In this document: in pieces, positions 1 through 7,192 of the stretch
How positions within the stretch are numbered: the stretch's first letter is position 1
Layout of the letters: each line of letters opens with the position of its first letter
Source: an uncultured Lachnospiraceae bacterium
GTDB lineage: Bacteria > Bacillota > Clostridia > Lachnospirales > Lachnospiraceae
Assembly (NCBI GenBank): GCA_947245585.1
Contig: CAMXPV010000036.1
Location: 1 to 39,846 of the forward strand
Direction of reading: 5' to 3'
Length of the DNA: 39,846 nt
Notes under the pieces: model-generated
The model's input: the letters and a program-made list of their open reading frames with translations, nothing else
Databases searched by the model: none
Told to the model about the DNA's origin: nothing
Translations under genes and position numbers: made by a program

Positions 1-243
1 TATACTGCCGAAAATAAAATGCTTTTTCCGTCTGCTATAAAGTGCCGCGTTACACATAAGCTGTTTCGCCATATTTACAAGAGATTCCACTTGTTCAGCA
101 ACTTCGTCCGAATAATATTTCTCACCGCATTGCTCACACTCTTCACAAGGTACATTTTTGATAATGATAATGCAGTCTTTATAATTTACGACATGCGTTG
201 TCAATGATGGAATCGTGGTCTTACATTTACAATACATACACAT
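1..243 (-). CDS. YgiT-type zinc finger protein (MqsA-like antitoxin family), partial at left edge
   Basis: The reading frame runs off position 1 without a stop, so the C-terminus is missing; 81 residues are visible. Two cysteine groups, C2-x2-C5 (plus C7) and C33-x2-C36-x2-C39, flank the family-typical stretch THVVNYKDCIIIIKNVPC and precede CGEKYYSDEVAEQVE. That arrangement is the YgiT-type zinc finger found alone or at the N-terminus of MqsA antitoxins. Starting at 243 keeps C2 in the first CxxC, which an ATG two codons later would lose. I see no clear Shine-Dalgarno; a TATAAT lies about 20 nt upstream (264-269). Whether an HTH domain follows and whether an MqsR-like or HigB-like toxin is adjacent cannot be seen. 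Antitoxin function is inference. Confidence 0.75.
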   Translation of the reverse strand, partial: MCMYCKCKTTIPSLTTHVVNYKDCIIIIKNVPCEECEQCGEKYYSDEVAEQVESLVNMAKQLMCNAALYSRRKKHFIFGSI

Positions 244-288
244 AATTACATATAACATTTATCATTATATACTAAAAAACTACCTGGC

Positions 289-570
289 TCACATACTTAA
301 TCGCCACTCAATATCCTGGCCGTCAAGCTTTCTCCATTCAAACATTTCCTTAAAGTCATTAAAACAAGTCTCACAGATACAGCATGATAAATCACTCGGA
401 ACAAACCACCACTGATAAGGATTATTCTGTACCGGCTCCAAACAAAATTCACACCTCGTTATCTGTGGCGCATGTTTGCTGATTTCCTCACCATCGGTTG
501 GATTCATACAGGCCTTTTGCAAAAGCGCCCCGCTGTTAACCGATAACCGCCAGTCTTCTTTTTCAGCCAT
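289..570 (-). CDS. Small zinc-ribbon-like protein of unknown function
   Basis: This is a 93-residue protein with a good ribosome binding site (AAGGAA upstream of ATG). It opens with EDWRLS, has C40-x2-C43 and C63/C64/C66-x2-C69, and closes with CFNDFKEMFEWR. The layout (DWRL at the start, CxxC in the middle, a CxxCFxDFKExFEW block at the end) recalls small cytoplasmic proteins that are common in Lachnospiraceae and have no assigned function. The paired cysteines suggest one structural zinc. It lies 45 nt upstream of the YgiT-type gene on the same strand and may be cotranscribed with it. No enzymatic motif is visible. Confidence 0.7.
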   Translation of the reverse strand: MAEKEDWRLSVNSGALLQKACMNPTDGEEISKHAPQITRCEFCLEPVQNNPYQWWFVPSDLSCCICETCFNDFKEMFEWRKLDGQDIEWRLSM

Positions 571-611
571 AACAGCGTTCCTTTCACATGATTCTACCAG
601 AAGGTCAAATA

Positions 612-734
612 CTATTCTCTGTAATACATGCGGTTCAGCCTGTTATGGTACGCAATTATTCCAAACAGGCCGCCAAACACCTCCGCCATGCACAGATACG
701 CCGCAGCACTTCCCACAAAAGGCAGTCCGCACAC
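612..734 (-). CDS. Possible 40-residue membrane protein
   Basis: A short frame opens at GTG (734) just after the stop of the GH3 gene and ends at a TAG at 612-614. An AGAGGG motif lies about 8 nt upstream of the GTG and overlaps the end of the GH3 gene. The product is glycine- and alanine-rich through its first 28 residues (GSAAAYLCMAEVFGGLFGII), enough for one membrane span, and ends in a basic, tyrosine-rich tail (YHNRLNRMYYRE). An in-frame stop at 738-740 rules out an extension. I recognise no family. The competing ATG frame starting at 736 gives only 26 residues. The call rests on reading-frame quality, RBS and position only. Confidence 0.4.
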   Translation of the reverse strand: MCGLPFVGSAAAYLCMAEVFGGLFGIIAYHNRLNRMYYRE

Positions 735-748
735 ATTTCAAACCCTCT

Positions 749-2209
749 CTACTCCTCCAATTTCCCCGCACACTTCACCCGGTAAATCCGGTTCAGAGAC
801 TCGTCGATTCTCTCCTCAGAAATCGTCCCATCCTGAACCGCCGCAAGCACCGCATTGTAAGCCGCCTCAAAATCCTCCGGCATCAGCAGCATATCTGCTC
901 CGGCCTGTATCGCCATCACCGCCGCCTCCTCAGGCGGATAATATTCCGTGATTGCCGTCATATCAAGCGCATCCGTGATCACCACACCCTCAAAGCCCAA
1001 TTCGCCCCGCAGCGTGTCAGTGATCACCTTGGCGGACAGCGAACTTGGCAGTTCGTCATCAATGGCAGGCACCGTCGCATGGCTCACCATCACAAAATCG
1101 GCACCGGCCTCTATCCCGGCGGAAAAGGGAACAAAATCCGCCGCTCTGAGTTCCTCAATCGTTTTACCGATCTCCACCCTGCCCTCGTGCGTATCATCAG
1201 CAGCGCTTCCCAATCCCGGGAAGTGTTTCAGGCAGGCGCTTACGCCCGTCCCCTCTATACCGCTCACTGCATTGGAAACCATCTCTCCCACTGCCTGCGG
1301 GTCAGAACCGAAAGCACGATTACCCAGTGCACTCTCAGCCCCTTCCAGTGTCACATCCGCCACAGGTGCAAAATCCAAATTAAATCCAATGTCCTTCAAA
1401 TACGAACCTATGGTTTCCCCCGCAGCAAATGCCTGGGAAGCATCACCGCCTGCACCGATTGCCGCCATGTCATCCACCTGGGTCACTTCAACGCTGCTGT
1501 TGGCGACCCTGCTGACATCGCCGCCCTCCTCGTCCACCGCCAGGAAAATGGGGTATTTGCTCTTGGAAGTCGTACTGGCAAGCATTTCCGTAATCTGTTC
1601 CTTATCCAGAATGTTCTGTCCAAAATAGATCATTCCGCCCACCGCATATTGATTGAGGGCTTCCTGCGTACCCTCTCCTGCCTGCGTTGCCGTGGTCACC
1701 CCCGTGATTGACTCCGGCGTAACCACAAAGAGACCGGCAACCTTATCCTCAATCGGCATTTCGGAATAATAGGACAGCACCATGTTGCCAAAAATGTCCT
1801 CTTCCGGCTCTTCCTCCACCGACTCCGGTGTATCGATCACCATATCCTCTTCACTTTCCTCCTCCTTTGCCGCTTCCTCCAACTCTCTTTCCAATTCAGC
1901 CTCCTGCCGTTTCCGGCTCACAGAGGAAGCCACCTTTCTTCCGACGGCCACCGCGCCAACCGCAATGCCCACCATCACTAAAAAGATGATAAGATAGGAA
2001 ATAATCTGATTACGAATTCGCCGGCGGCGTCTATATGCCCGGCGTCCTTCCTCGTCATCCTCTTCCTCCTCATCATCGTCCTCTTCTTCGTCCTCGTCCT
2101 CTTCCTCTTCTTCTCCCTCTTCGTCTTCGTCCTCTTCTGTCTCTATCTCCTCATCGTCTTCGAGCTCCTCGTCCGAATACCCCTTCTTTCTCTTATGCAG
2201 CTTTCCCAT
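749..2209 (-). CDS. Membrane-anchored GH3 family hydrolase (beta-N-acetylhexosaminidase, NagZ-like)
   Basis: The 486-residue protein has three parts. Residues 13-54 are almost entirely Asp and Glu. A basic patch (about 56-67) and one transmembrane helix (about 69-90) follow. The glycoside hydrolase family 3 N-terminal barrel occupies about 150-486. Family marks include AVDEEGGDVSR, FAPVADV, KHFPG at 328-332, a following loop with H341 at the place of the NagZ acid/base dyad, and ITDALDM with the likely nucleophile D413. The basic patch before the helix predicts that the acidic N-terminus is cytoplasmic and the enzyme extracellular, probably acting on N-acetylglucosaminides from peptidoglycan or host glycans. 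The acidic tract is atypical for NagZ. The loop reads PGLGSAADDTHEG rather than the usual PGHGDTxxDSH. An in-frame stop lies just upstream of the chosen ATG; its SD is weak. The exact substrate is inferred. Confidence 0.88.
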   Translation of the reverse strand: MGKLHKRKKGYSDEELEDDEEIETEEDEDEEGEEEEEDEDEEEDDDEEEEDDEEGRRAYRRRRRIRNQIISYLIIFLVMVGIAVGAVAVGRKVASSVSRKRQEAELERELEEAAKEEESEEDMVIDTPESVEEEPEEDIFGNMVLSYYSEMPIEDKVAGLFVVTPESITGVTTATQAGEGTQEALNQYAVGGMIYFGQNILDKEQITEMLASTTSKSKYPIFLAVDEEGGDVSRVANSSVEVTQVDDMAAIGAGGDASQAFAAGETIGSYLKDIGFNLDFAPVADVTLEGAESALGNRAFGSDPQAVGEMVSNAVSGIEGTGVSACLKHFPGLGSAADDTHEGRVEIGKTIEELRAADFVPFSAGIEAGADFVMVSHATVPAIDDELPSSLSAKVITDTLRGELGFEGVVITDALDMTAITEYYPPEEAAVMAIQAGADMLLMPEDFEAAYNAVLAAVQDGTISEERIDESLNRIYRVKCAGKLEE

Positions 2210-2302
2210 TCTTTACAACCATGTCCTTTCCTGAGTCTCATCCTGTAATCCTATATTAACAATTACCATATATTTCCCCTCAAACTCCAAGCACATACAA
2301 GA

Positions 2303-2326
2303 TATAGTATGTATAAGTATACTATA
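2303..2326. promoter_or_regulatory. Perfect 8-bp inverted repeat upstream of the GH3 gene
   Basis: TATAGTAT and ATACTATA are perfect arms separated by 8 nt, about 95 nt upstream of the GH3 start codon and downstream of the noncoding-RNA terminator. Its size and AT-rich symmetry suit a dimeric repressor site overlapping a -10 region, but I cannot name the regulator. Confidence 0.35.
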
Positions 2327-2379
2327 ACTTATTTTTCGTGGAAAAGCCACCCTATTTTTAAATATTTCACTGCACACAA

Positions 2380-2741
2380 ATCGAAACGGGTATTCATTCT
2401 CTAAGGAATCAATACCCGCTTCTAAAACTCACTGTCCAATGGCCTTTACCTCCGTCTTTTCCCTCGCATCCTCTTTCCATCTCTTCTCTCGTATCTCGAT
2501 ACTGTGGCGTCCTGTCCCTTCCTGCTCCCCTCGGATGCTTCTCGATCCGTTCCCTCATCTTCTTCGTCTGTGGGAGTCTTCCTCGGGATCTCTCTGATTC
2601 GCCCTCGCTACCATGTACTCGATTCTGCTCGTCTTTTCAGTGGCCTCCTATTCACTTGTACTTCTCTGATACTTCAGCTTAAGTTTTTGGTGGACCGTAC
2701 CTCTCTTTCTTTTAGTTTATCTATGTGAAGTGTTTCTTTAT
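2380..2741 (-). ncRNA. Unidentified structured noncoding RNA, about 360 nt
   Basis: A perfect promoter and a strong terminator bracket a purine-rich stretch with no convincing protein frame. Local helices can be drawn: ACTT/AAGT near the 5' end, CGGAT/ATCCG around 2550, and GTATC/GATAC around 2500. CACTG near 2640 can pair with CAGTG near 2433, closing most of the molecule. I looked for hallmarks of RNase P RNA, tmRNA, SRP RNA and 6S RNA and found none. Two tiny frames (19 and 49 residues, overlapping as ATGA at 2555-2558) occur inside, but they lack a good SD and run into the terminator stem. It could belong to a known large clostridial RNA class, such as the raiA motif; I cannot confirm that by eye. 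Confidence 0.6.
2387..2418 (-). terminator. Rho-independent terminator of the noncoding RNA
   Basis: On the minus strand CGGGTATT pairs with AATACCCG, and the inner ATTC pairs with GAAT across one mismatch, giving about 12 paired positions. A short U-rich run (TTTCGATTT) follows. No T-run lies on the plus side, so it serves minus-strand transcripts. Confidence 0.75.
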
Positions 2742-2747
2742 GATTTT

Positions 2748-2775
2748 ATTATATCACCTTGTTTTGATTTGTCAA
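2748..2775 (-). promoter_or_regulatory. Consensus sigma-A promoter of the noncoding RNA
   Basis: Exact TTGACA (2770-2775) and exact TATAAT (2748-2753) are separated by 16 nt. This is one of the two best promoters in the window and predicts a start near 2741 and strong constitutive expression. Confidence 0.85.
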
Positions 2776-2924
2776 CACATTTTTTAAATTTTTTTCAAAA
2801 ATTTTCAATTTATTATTTATCGTCTATTGTTTTCTCATTTTATATACATTTATTTGAAATTGACAGTTAATTTAAGCCCAAAAATTCAACCAATGCCGCA
2901 AAAACCAGGGGTTTTTCCTGTGAT

Positions 2925-2953
2925 TTGCATGTTGTCCGAGGCAGTGGTAAAAT
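2925..2953 (+). promoter_or_regulatory. Promoter of the LUD-domain gene
   Basis: TTGCAT (2925-2930) and TAAAAT (2948-2953) are 17 nt apart, followed by a short leader with GGGAGG before the ATG at 2996. Confidence 0.55.
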
Positions 2954-2995
2954 GTACTCAAAGTTCATGATAATTAGATTAGGGAGGAAACTCAA

Positions 2996-3631
2996 ATGTC
3001 AGACAAAAAGACCGCTCTGTCCAGACAGGCAGAGAATATTATCAAAAATTTGGAAAAGAGAAATATGGAGGGCTATTACTTTGAGACCTCGTCCGCCTGC
3101 GTCGAAGCAATCCTTGCCTCGATCCCGTCCGGTTCCATCATCGGTTGGGGCGGCAGTGAAAGTTTGAAGGAGTGTGGCCTGATGGAGGCCGTCCACAACG
3201 GTTCCTACGAACTTTTAGACCGAAGCGCCGCAAAAACCCCGGAGGAGGCCCGGCAAATCTACGCAAGAACCGTTCTCTCCGACTATTTTCTCATGAGCAC
3301 CAACGCGATCACTCTGGACGGGGAACTGATCAATATCGATGGCAACGGCAACCGGGTTGCCTGCCTGATTCAGGGACCCTCCCATGTCATCATCATTGCC
3401 GGCATGAACAAAGTCGTTCCCGACATAAACAGCGGTATCGGCAGAGTCAGAAACACTGCCTGCCCGGCCAACGCTATCCGGTTGAAACGAAATCTTCCCT
3501 GCGCTGCAACGGGTGTCTGCCACGACTGCCTCTCCCCGGAATGCTTCTGCTGCCAGGTTGTAGTGACAAGGCGGAGTATGCACCCGGGCCGGATCAAGGT
3601 ATACCTTGTCGGTGAAGAACTGGGCTATTAA
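2996..3631 (+). CDS. LUD-domain protein (LutC/YkgG family)
   Basis: The 211-residue product spans the LUD (DUF162) domain. Family stretches are SIIGWGGSESLKE, YFLMSTNAITLDGELINIDG, GPSHVIIIAGMNKVVPD and NTACPANAIRLKR. Relatives include LutC of the LutABC lactate oxidation complex and stand-alone YkgG-like proteins of anaerobes whose role is unclear. No lutA or lutB lies nearby, so lactate use is not supported by context. The C-terminus carries a cysteine cluster (CHDCLSPECFCC) that could bind metal. The start is set by GGGAGG 7-8 nt upstream of ATG. It is a single-gene unit converging on the hydrogenase/MCP gene. Confidence 0.88.
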   Translation: MSDKKTALSRQAENIIKNLEKRNMEGYYFETSSACVEAILASIPSGSIIGWGGSESLKECGLMEAVHNGSYELLDRSAAKTPEEARQIYARTVLSDYFLMSTNAITLDGELINIDGNGNRVACLIQGPSHVIIIAGMNKVVPDINSGIGRVRNTACPANAIRLKRNLPCAATGVCHDCLSPECFCCQVVVTRRSMHPGRIKVYLVGEELGY

Positions 3632-3707
3632 GTCACATATAATTGAGCAGGCACGATTCGGAAAATGATTTACACCATCGCGCTTTCCTATACAAACCAA
3701 AGAAAAA

Positions 3708-3730
3708 GGCCGGGATACCATTTCCCGGCC
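3708..3730. terminator. Bidirectional terminator between convergent genes
   Basis: GGCCGGGA and TCCCGGCC form a perfect 8-bp GC-rich stem with a 7-nt loop. T-rich runs follow on both sides (TTTCATT on plus, TTTTTCTTT on minus), so it can end both the LUD transcript and the hydrogenase/MCP transcript. Confidence 0.85.
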
Positions 3731-3751
3731 TTTCATTATGATATCTCACTT

Positions 3752-5704
3752 CTATTGATTTAACGAATCAAGCTTCTGCTTCAAATCTGCCGATATCGTG
3801 CTCACCATATCGGCGGACGCTGCAATCTCCTCCGTGGAAGCCGCCAGATTTGTCACACGCAGATTCACGCCGTCTATGACATCGATCAGCTTTCCTGCAT
3901 CCTTCAACAAATCCGAAATCGCCATCTGAATCTGTTCCTTATTGGCATCACTGTCGCTCGCCGTCTCCTTGGAAGAATCTGCCAATTTCTTGATGTTTTC
4001 AGCAATAATGGCAAACCCTCTTCCGGACTCCCCGGCTCTCGCCGCCTCAATGCTCGCATTCAGCGCAAGGAGGTTCGTCTCCTCCGCCACATTGGTGATC
4101 TCCTCGTTGTTTTCCTCCAGTTTCACCAAAAGATCCTGAATTTTGCCAAGGGCCTCATTCAACTGGTCGCAGAAAAGCATCACATCGCTCATGGACGCGG
4201 AAATGCCCGTGCTCTCCTCGGCATTCGTATTATTACCCTCTGACATTTCCACGATGGAAGTATCGAGGCTGCTGAAGTCCATCTGCACCTCGCTGATCAG
4301 GCTTGCAATCTTCTCATTCTTATCCTGCAGTTCCGCATTCTTGCCTTCCACCTCGGCGGTCATCGTTTTGGCGATCTCGCTCTCCTTCTCGACTTCGCCC
4401 TTCACAAACTGAATACAATTATACTTATTGTTAAAGCCATTATAAATCGCCGTCGCCATCTTCTTACATGTCTCGTAACCGCAGGCGGAACAGTCGATGG
4501 CGCGCTCCGAATCTGTGCGCTTGTCCATGGATACAAAAACTTCTTCCAACTCGGCGGGGCTAGGCTTCTTCGCCGTCACAGTCGAAGATTTATCCGTATA
4601 TTTTCTGATAAAGTCATTGATATCCAGTTCCGCAAACTGCTTATTCAGTTTAGCCAGTCTCTGTTTCGGCGTAAGACTTCTGCTGAAAGCATGTCTCTTG
4701 TCGTTTTTCTTACTTGCCTCCCTGATTCTTTGCAGCTCATAGAGCGTATCGTCAGATTTACTCTTCTCCTCCTCTACGCCGGGACCGTAAATACATCCTT
4801 TGGCGCAGTTTAAGGCATCTACCATAAACGGCAGCTCTTTCTTCCCAAGCACTCTCTTCTTGTAATCCGACAAGAACTTATAGGCATGCTTCTCGCCTTC
4901 GATCTGGCGGATAAAGATATCTTCGCCACAGAACCAGTATACGTTTTCTTTCAGGCCGCCAGGCATGGGATATATGGAACCCAGACCGTACTCGATTTCA
5001 TCCGTCACCGCCGGGCCGGAAATATTGTGCGATCTCACATACTGCATCAGATGATCAAAAGTCACGTTGTAGGAAACATAACCGCCGCAGTTGGGATCGT
5101 CGATCTCATTCTTCTTTGCAATACAAGGACTGATAAACGCTAGCTTATCCGGCACTTTCATATACTTCTTTACATAGATTGCGCCGCACATCATCGGAGA
5201 ATGTACCGGCATCAGTCTCGGAAGGAGCTCCGGCAGATATTTTTCTATGTATCCCACCACCGCAGGACACGGTTGGGAAATCCCTCCCAAAAAATTATGT
5301 TCCGTAATATACTTTACATACCCCCAAGTGGTGATATCCGCGCCAAAGCTGATACTGATAATACGGTTTACGCCAAGGTTTTTTAATCCTCCCAAAACCG
5401 AAGCGTATTCCTTCGGATAATTCGCCAAAAAGGCCGGAGCCAAAAGAAGTGAAATTTTCTCTCCCCTCTTCAGATCCTGAAAAAAACGTTCCGTGTCGTC
5501 GTTGTAGCTTCTTGCATTGTGCGCACAAACATCAAAGCAGGCCCCACAGCTAATGCACTGACTGCCATCCACGATAATCTTGTTCATGCCGTTTTCTTCC
5601 ACAGCGCGATTCGCCGTCAGTACCGGACATGCAGAAATGCACTTATTGCATCCCACACAATTATCGTTTGTGTACACCAACGCCTCTAATGGTTGATTTG
5701 ACAT
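3752..5704 (-). CDS. Soluble iron-only hydrogenase-like / methyl-accepting chemotaxis chimera
   Basis: The protein has 650 residues from the ATG at 5704, chosen because GGGGAGG lies 7 nt upstream; an in-frame ATG at 5719 has no SD. In order: two 4Fe-4S ferredoxin clusters (C16/C19/C22/C26 and C50/C53/C56/C60); an [FeFe]-hydrogenase large-subunit-like domain (about 75-370) with reduced motifs [19 protein letters not shown] and NCAKGC; a four-cysteine Fe-S module beginning [10 protein letters not shown]; and an MCP signalling hairpin (about 440-650) with [16 protein letters not shown]. No membrane span or periplasmic domain is visible, so it is probably a cytoplasmic receptor. The hydrogenase part keeps cysteines at the H-cluster positions but lacks the full catalytic consensus, which fits redox or H2 sensing better than turnover. 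The sensing role is inference. Confidence 0.88.
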   Translation of the reverse strand: MSNQPLEALVYTNDNCVGCNKCISACPVLTANRAVEENGMNKIIVDGSQCISCGACFDVCAHNARSYNDDTERFFQDLKRGEKISLLLAPAFLANYPKEYASVLGGLKNLGVNRIISISFGADITTWGYVKYITEHNFLGGISQPCPAVVGYIEKYLPELLPRLMPVHSPMMCGAIYVKKYMKVPDKLAFISPCIAKKNEIDDPNCGGYVSYNVTFDHLMQYVRSHNISGPAVTDEIEYGLGSIYPMPGGLKENVYWFCGEDIFIRQIEGEKHAYKFLSDYKKRVLGKKELPFMVDALNCAKGCIYGPGVEEEKSKSDDTLYELQRIREASKKNDKRHAFSRSLTPKQRLAKLNKQFAELDINDFIRKYTDKSSTVTAKKPSPAELEEVFVSMDKRTDSERAIDCSACGYETCKKMATAIYNGFNNKYNCIQFVKGEVEKESEIAKTMTAEVEGKNAELQDKNEKIASLISEVQMDFSSLDTSIVEMSEGNNTNAEESTGISASMSDVMLFCDQLNEALGKIQDLLVKLEENNEEITNVAEETNLLALNASIEAARAGESGRGFAIIAENIKKLADSSKETASDSDANKEQIQMAISDLLKDAGKLIDVIDGVNLRVTNLAASTEEIAASADMVSTISADLKQKLDSLNQ

Positions 5705-5726
5705 TGTAACCCTCCCCATGTTTATT

Positions 5727-5754
5727 ATGCCGCATCATCTTAAGCCTGCGGCAT
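5727..5754. promoter_or_regulatory. Leader hairpin upstream of the hydrogenase/MCP gene
   Basis: ATGCCGC and GCGGCAT are perfect 7-nt arms around a 14-nt loop, ending about 20 nt before the start codon and just before the SD. It could be an mRNA hairpin or a DNA operator. Confidence 0.35.
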
Positions 5755-5853
5755 TAGTCACAAGTACGATAATATTTTAACATAAAAAACTAAAAAAATA
5801 TACAATTTCATCAGCTTTTTATCTTTTATTCTTGTTTATCATGCTGTAACCTG

Positions 5854-7173
5854 CTATATCTGTGAAAGCACAAAAATATCATAGATTGCCTTGATTGCCG
5901 TCTCAAAATCGGCATTTGCCACGCCAATGATAATGTTGAGCTCACTGGACCCCTGATCGATCATCTTCACGTTGACATTGGCATGGGCCAACGCAGAAAA
6001 GATTCTTCCGGCCGTTCCCCTGGTGGATTTCATGCCGCGCCCCACCACCGCGATCAGCGCCAGATCCGCTTCAATGTCGATGGAATCCGGGTCGGCGAGA
6101 CGATGGATGCCGGACACAACCTTCTGCTCCTTGTGCATAAATTCATCCTGATGCACGAAGACGGTCATTGTGTCGATCCCGGAAGGCACATGCTCAAAAG
6201 AAATCTCGTTCTCCTCAAAAGCCTGCAGCACCTTACGGCCAAAACCAATCTCCGAATTCATCATTTCTTTTTCAATGTTTACCGCACAAAATCCTTTTTT
6301 GCCCGCAATACCGGTAATCACATACTTTGACTTCTGGCAGGTGCTCTCCACAATCCAGGTGCCGTTGTCTTCCGGCGCGTTGGTGTTGCGGATATTGATC
6401 GGAATCCCCTCGCTCCTGACCGGGAAAATGGCATCCTCGTGCAGAACGGAAAATCCCATATAAGCCAACTCACGCAGTTCCCTGTATGTAATCGTCTCCA
6501 CCCCTGCGGGTTTATAAATAATCCGGGGGTCCGCAACCAGAACGCCCGAAACATCCGTCCAGTTCTCGTACACATTGGCCTTGATCGCCCTCGCCACAAT
6601 AGAACCGGTAATATCAGAACCGCCCCTCGAAAACGTCTTTACCCTGCCATCCTCATAGGCACCGTAAAAACCGGGAACCACCGCCGTCTCCACCGTGGAA
6701 AGCCGGTCCCGCATCAGCGTATTTGTCCGCTCCGCGTCATGCTCGCCGTCCTCTTTAAAGCGAATCACCTCCGCCGCATCCACAAAGGTAAAGCCGAGAT
6801 ATTTCGCCATGATAATGCCGTTTAAATACTCGCCGCGGGAGGCCGCATAGTCGGAACCTGCCTTCTCCTTAAAGTTTTTCTCGATGGTCTTAAATTCCTT
6901 GTCCAGAGAAAGCTTCAGTTCCAGGCCATCAATAATTTCCTGATATCTGTCCCGGATCGCCTGCAGTTCCTTTGTAAAGTCCTTTCCCTGCTCTGCCAAT
7001 GCGTAGCAGGCATAAAGCATGTCGGTCACTTTCGTGTCGTCCGAAGACCGCTTTCCCGGCGCGGACGGCACCACAAATTTGCGCTCCTTGTCCGCCCTGA
7101 TAATCTGGCCTACCTTCTTAAACTGTTCCGCGCTCGCAAGGGAGCTTCCGCCAAATTTAACTACCTTGTTCAT
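5854..7173 (-). CDS. lysC: Aspartate kinase
   Basis: This 439-residue enzyme phosphorylates aspartate, the first step toward lysine, threonine and methionine. The N-terminal amino-acid kinase domain shows VVKFGGSSLASAEQFKKV, FSRGGSDITGSIVARA and the Thr/Asp-binding stretch NWTDVSGVLVADPR. Two C-terminal ACT domains (about 295-439; ITGIAGKKGFCAVNIEKEM and LALIAVVGRGMKSTRGTAGR) predict feedback control. VPSAPGKRSSDDTKVTD is typical of the clostridial single-polypeptide subclass. The ATG has AAGGAAAG immediately upstream. It is the last gene of a glyA-hom-lysC unit, 19 nt after hom. Which amino acid inhibits it cannot be read by eye. I see no clear terminator before the next gene. Confidence 0.95.
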   Translation of the reverse strand: MNKVVKFGGSSLASAEQFKKVGQIIRADKERKFVVPSAPGKRSSDDTKVTDMLYACYALAEQGKDFTKELQAIRDRYQEIIDGLELKLSLDKEFKTIEKNFKEKAGSDYAASRGEYLNGIIMAKYLGFTFVDAAEVIRFKEDGEHDAERTNTLMRDRLSTVETAVVPGFYGAYEDGRVKTFSRGGSDITGSIVARAIKANVYENWTDVSGVLVADPRIIYKPAGVETITYRELRELAYMGFSVLHEDAIFPVRSEGIPINIRNTNAPEDNGTWIVESTCQKSKYVITGIAGKKGFCAVNIEKEMMNSEIGFGRKVLQAFEENEISFEHVPSGIDTMTVFVHQDEFMHKEQKVVSGIHRLADPDSIDIEADLALIAVVGRGMKSTRGTAGRIFSALAHANVNVKMIDQGSSELNIIIGVANADFETAIKAIYDIFVLSQI

Positions 7174-7192
7174 CTTTCCTTCTATCCCTCCG

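Noticed and set aside
476..1711. Long plus-strand open frame of 411 codons
   Set aside because: It is antisense to the GH3 gene, which has clear catalytic motifs. Its product is Arg/His/Pro-rich with no family features, typical of a shadow frame.
2409..2614. Two small minus-strand frames (19 and 49 codons, ATGA overlap) within the noncoding RNA
   Set aside because: There is no good ribosome binding site, the composition is Arg/Glu/Gly-rich from the purine bias, and the second frame ends inside the terminator stem.
2504..2728. Plus-strand 74-codon frame in the intergenic region
   Set aside because: It is the complement of the promoter- and terminator-bounded minus-strand RNA; it is Ser/Leu-rich low complexity with no SD.
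2380..2741. Identification of the RNA as RNase P RNA or tmRNA, suggested by its length
   Set aside because: The conserved RNase P core (GAGGAAAGTCC type) and the tmRNA ends and tag frame are not present.
2900..2916. AAAAACC/GGTTTTT hairpin
   Set aside because: It looks terminator-like but no transcript ends there; it lies just upstream of the LUD promoter and the stem is mostly A-T.
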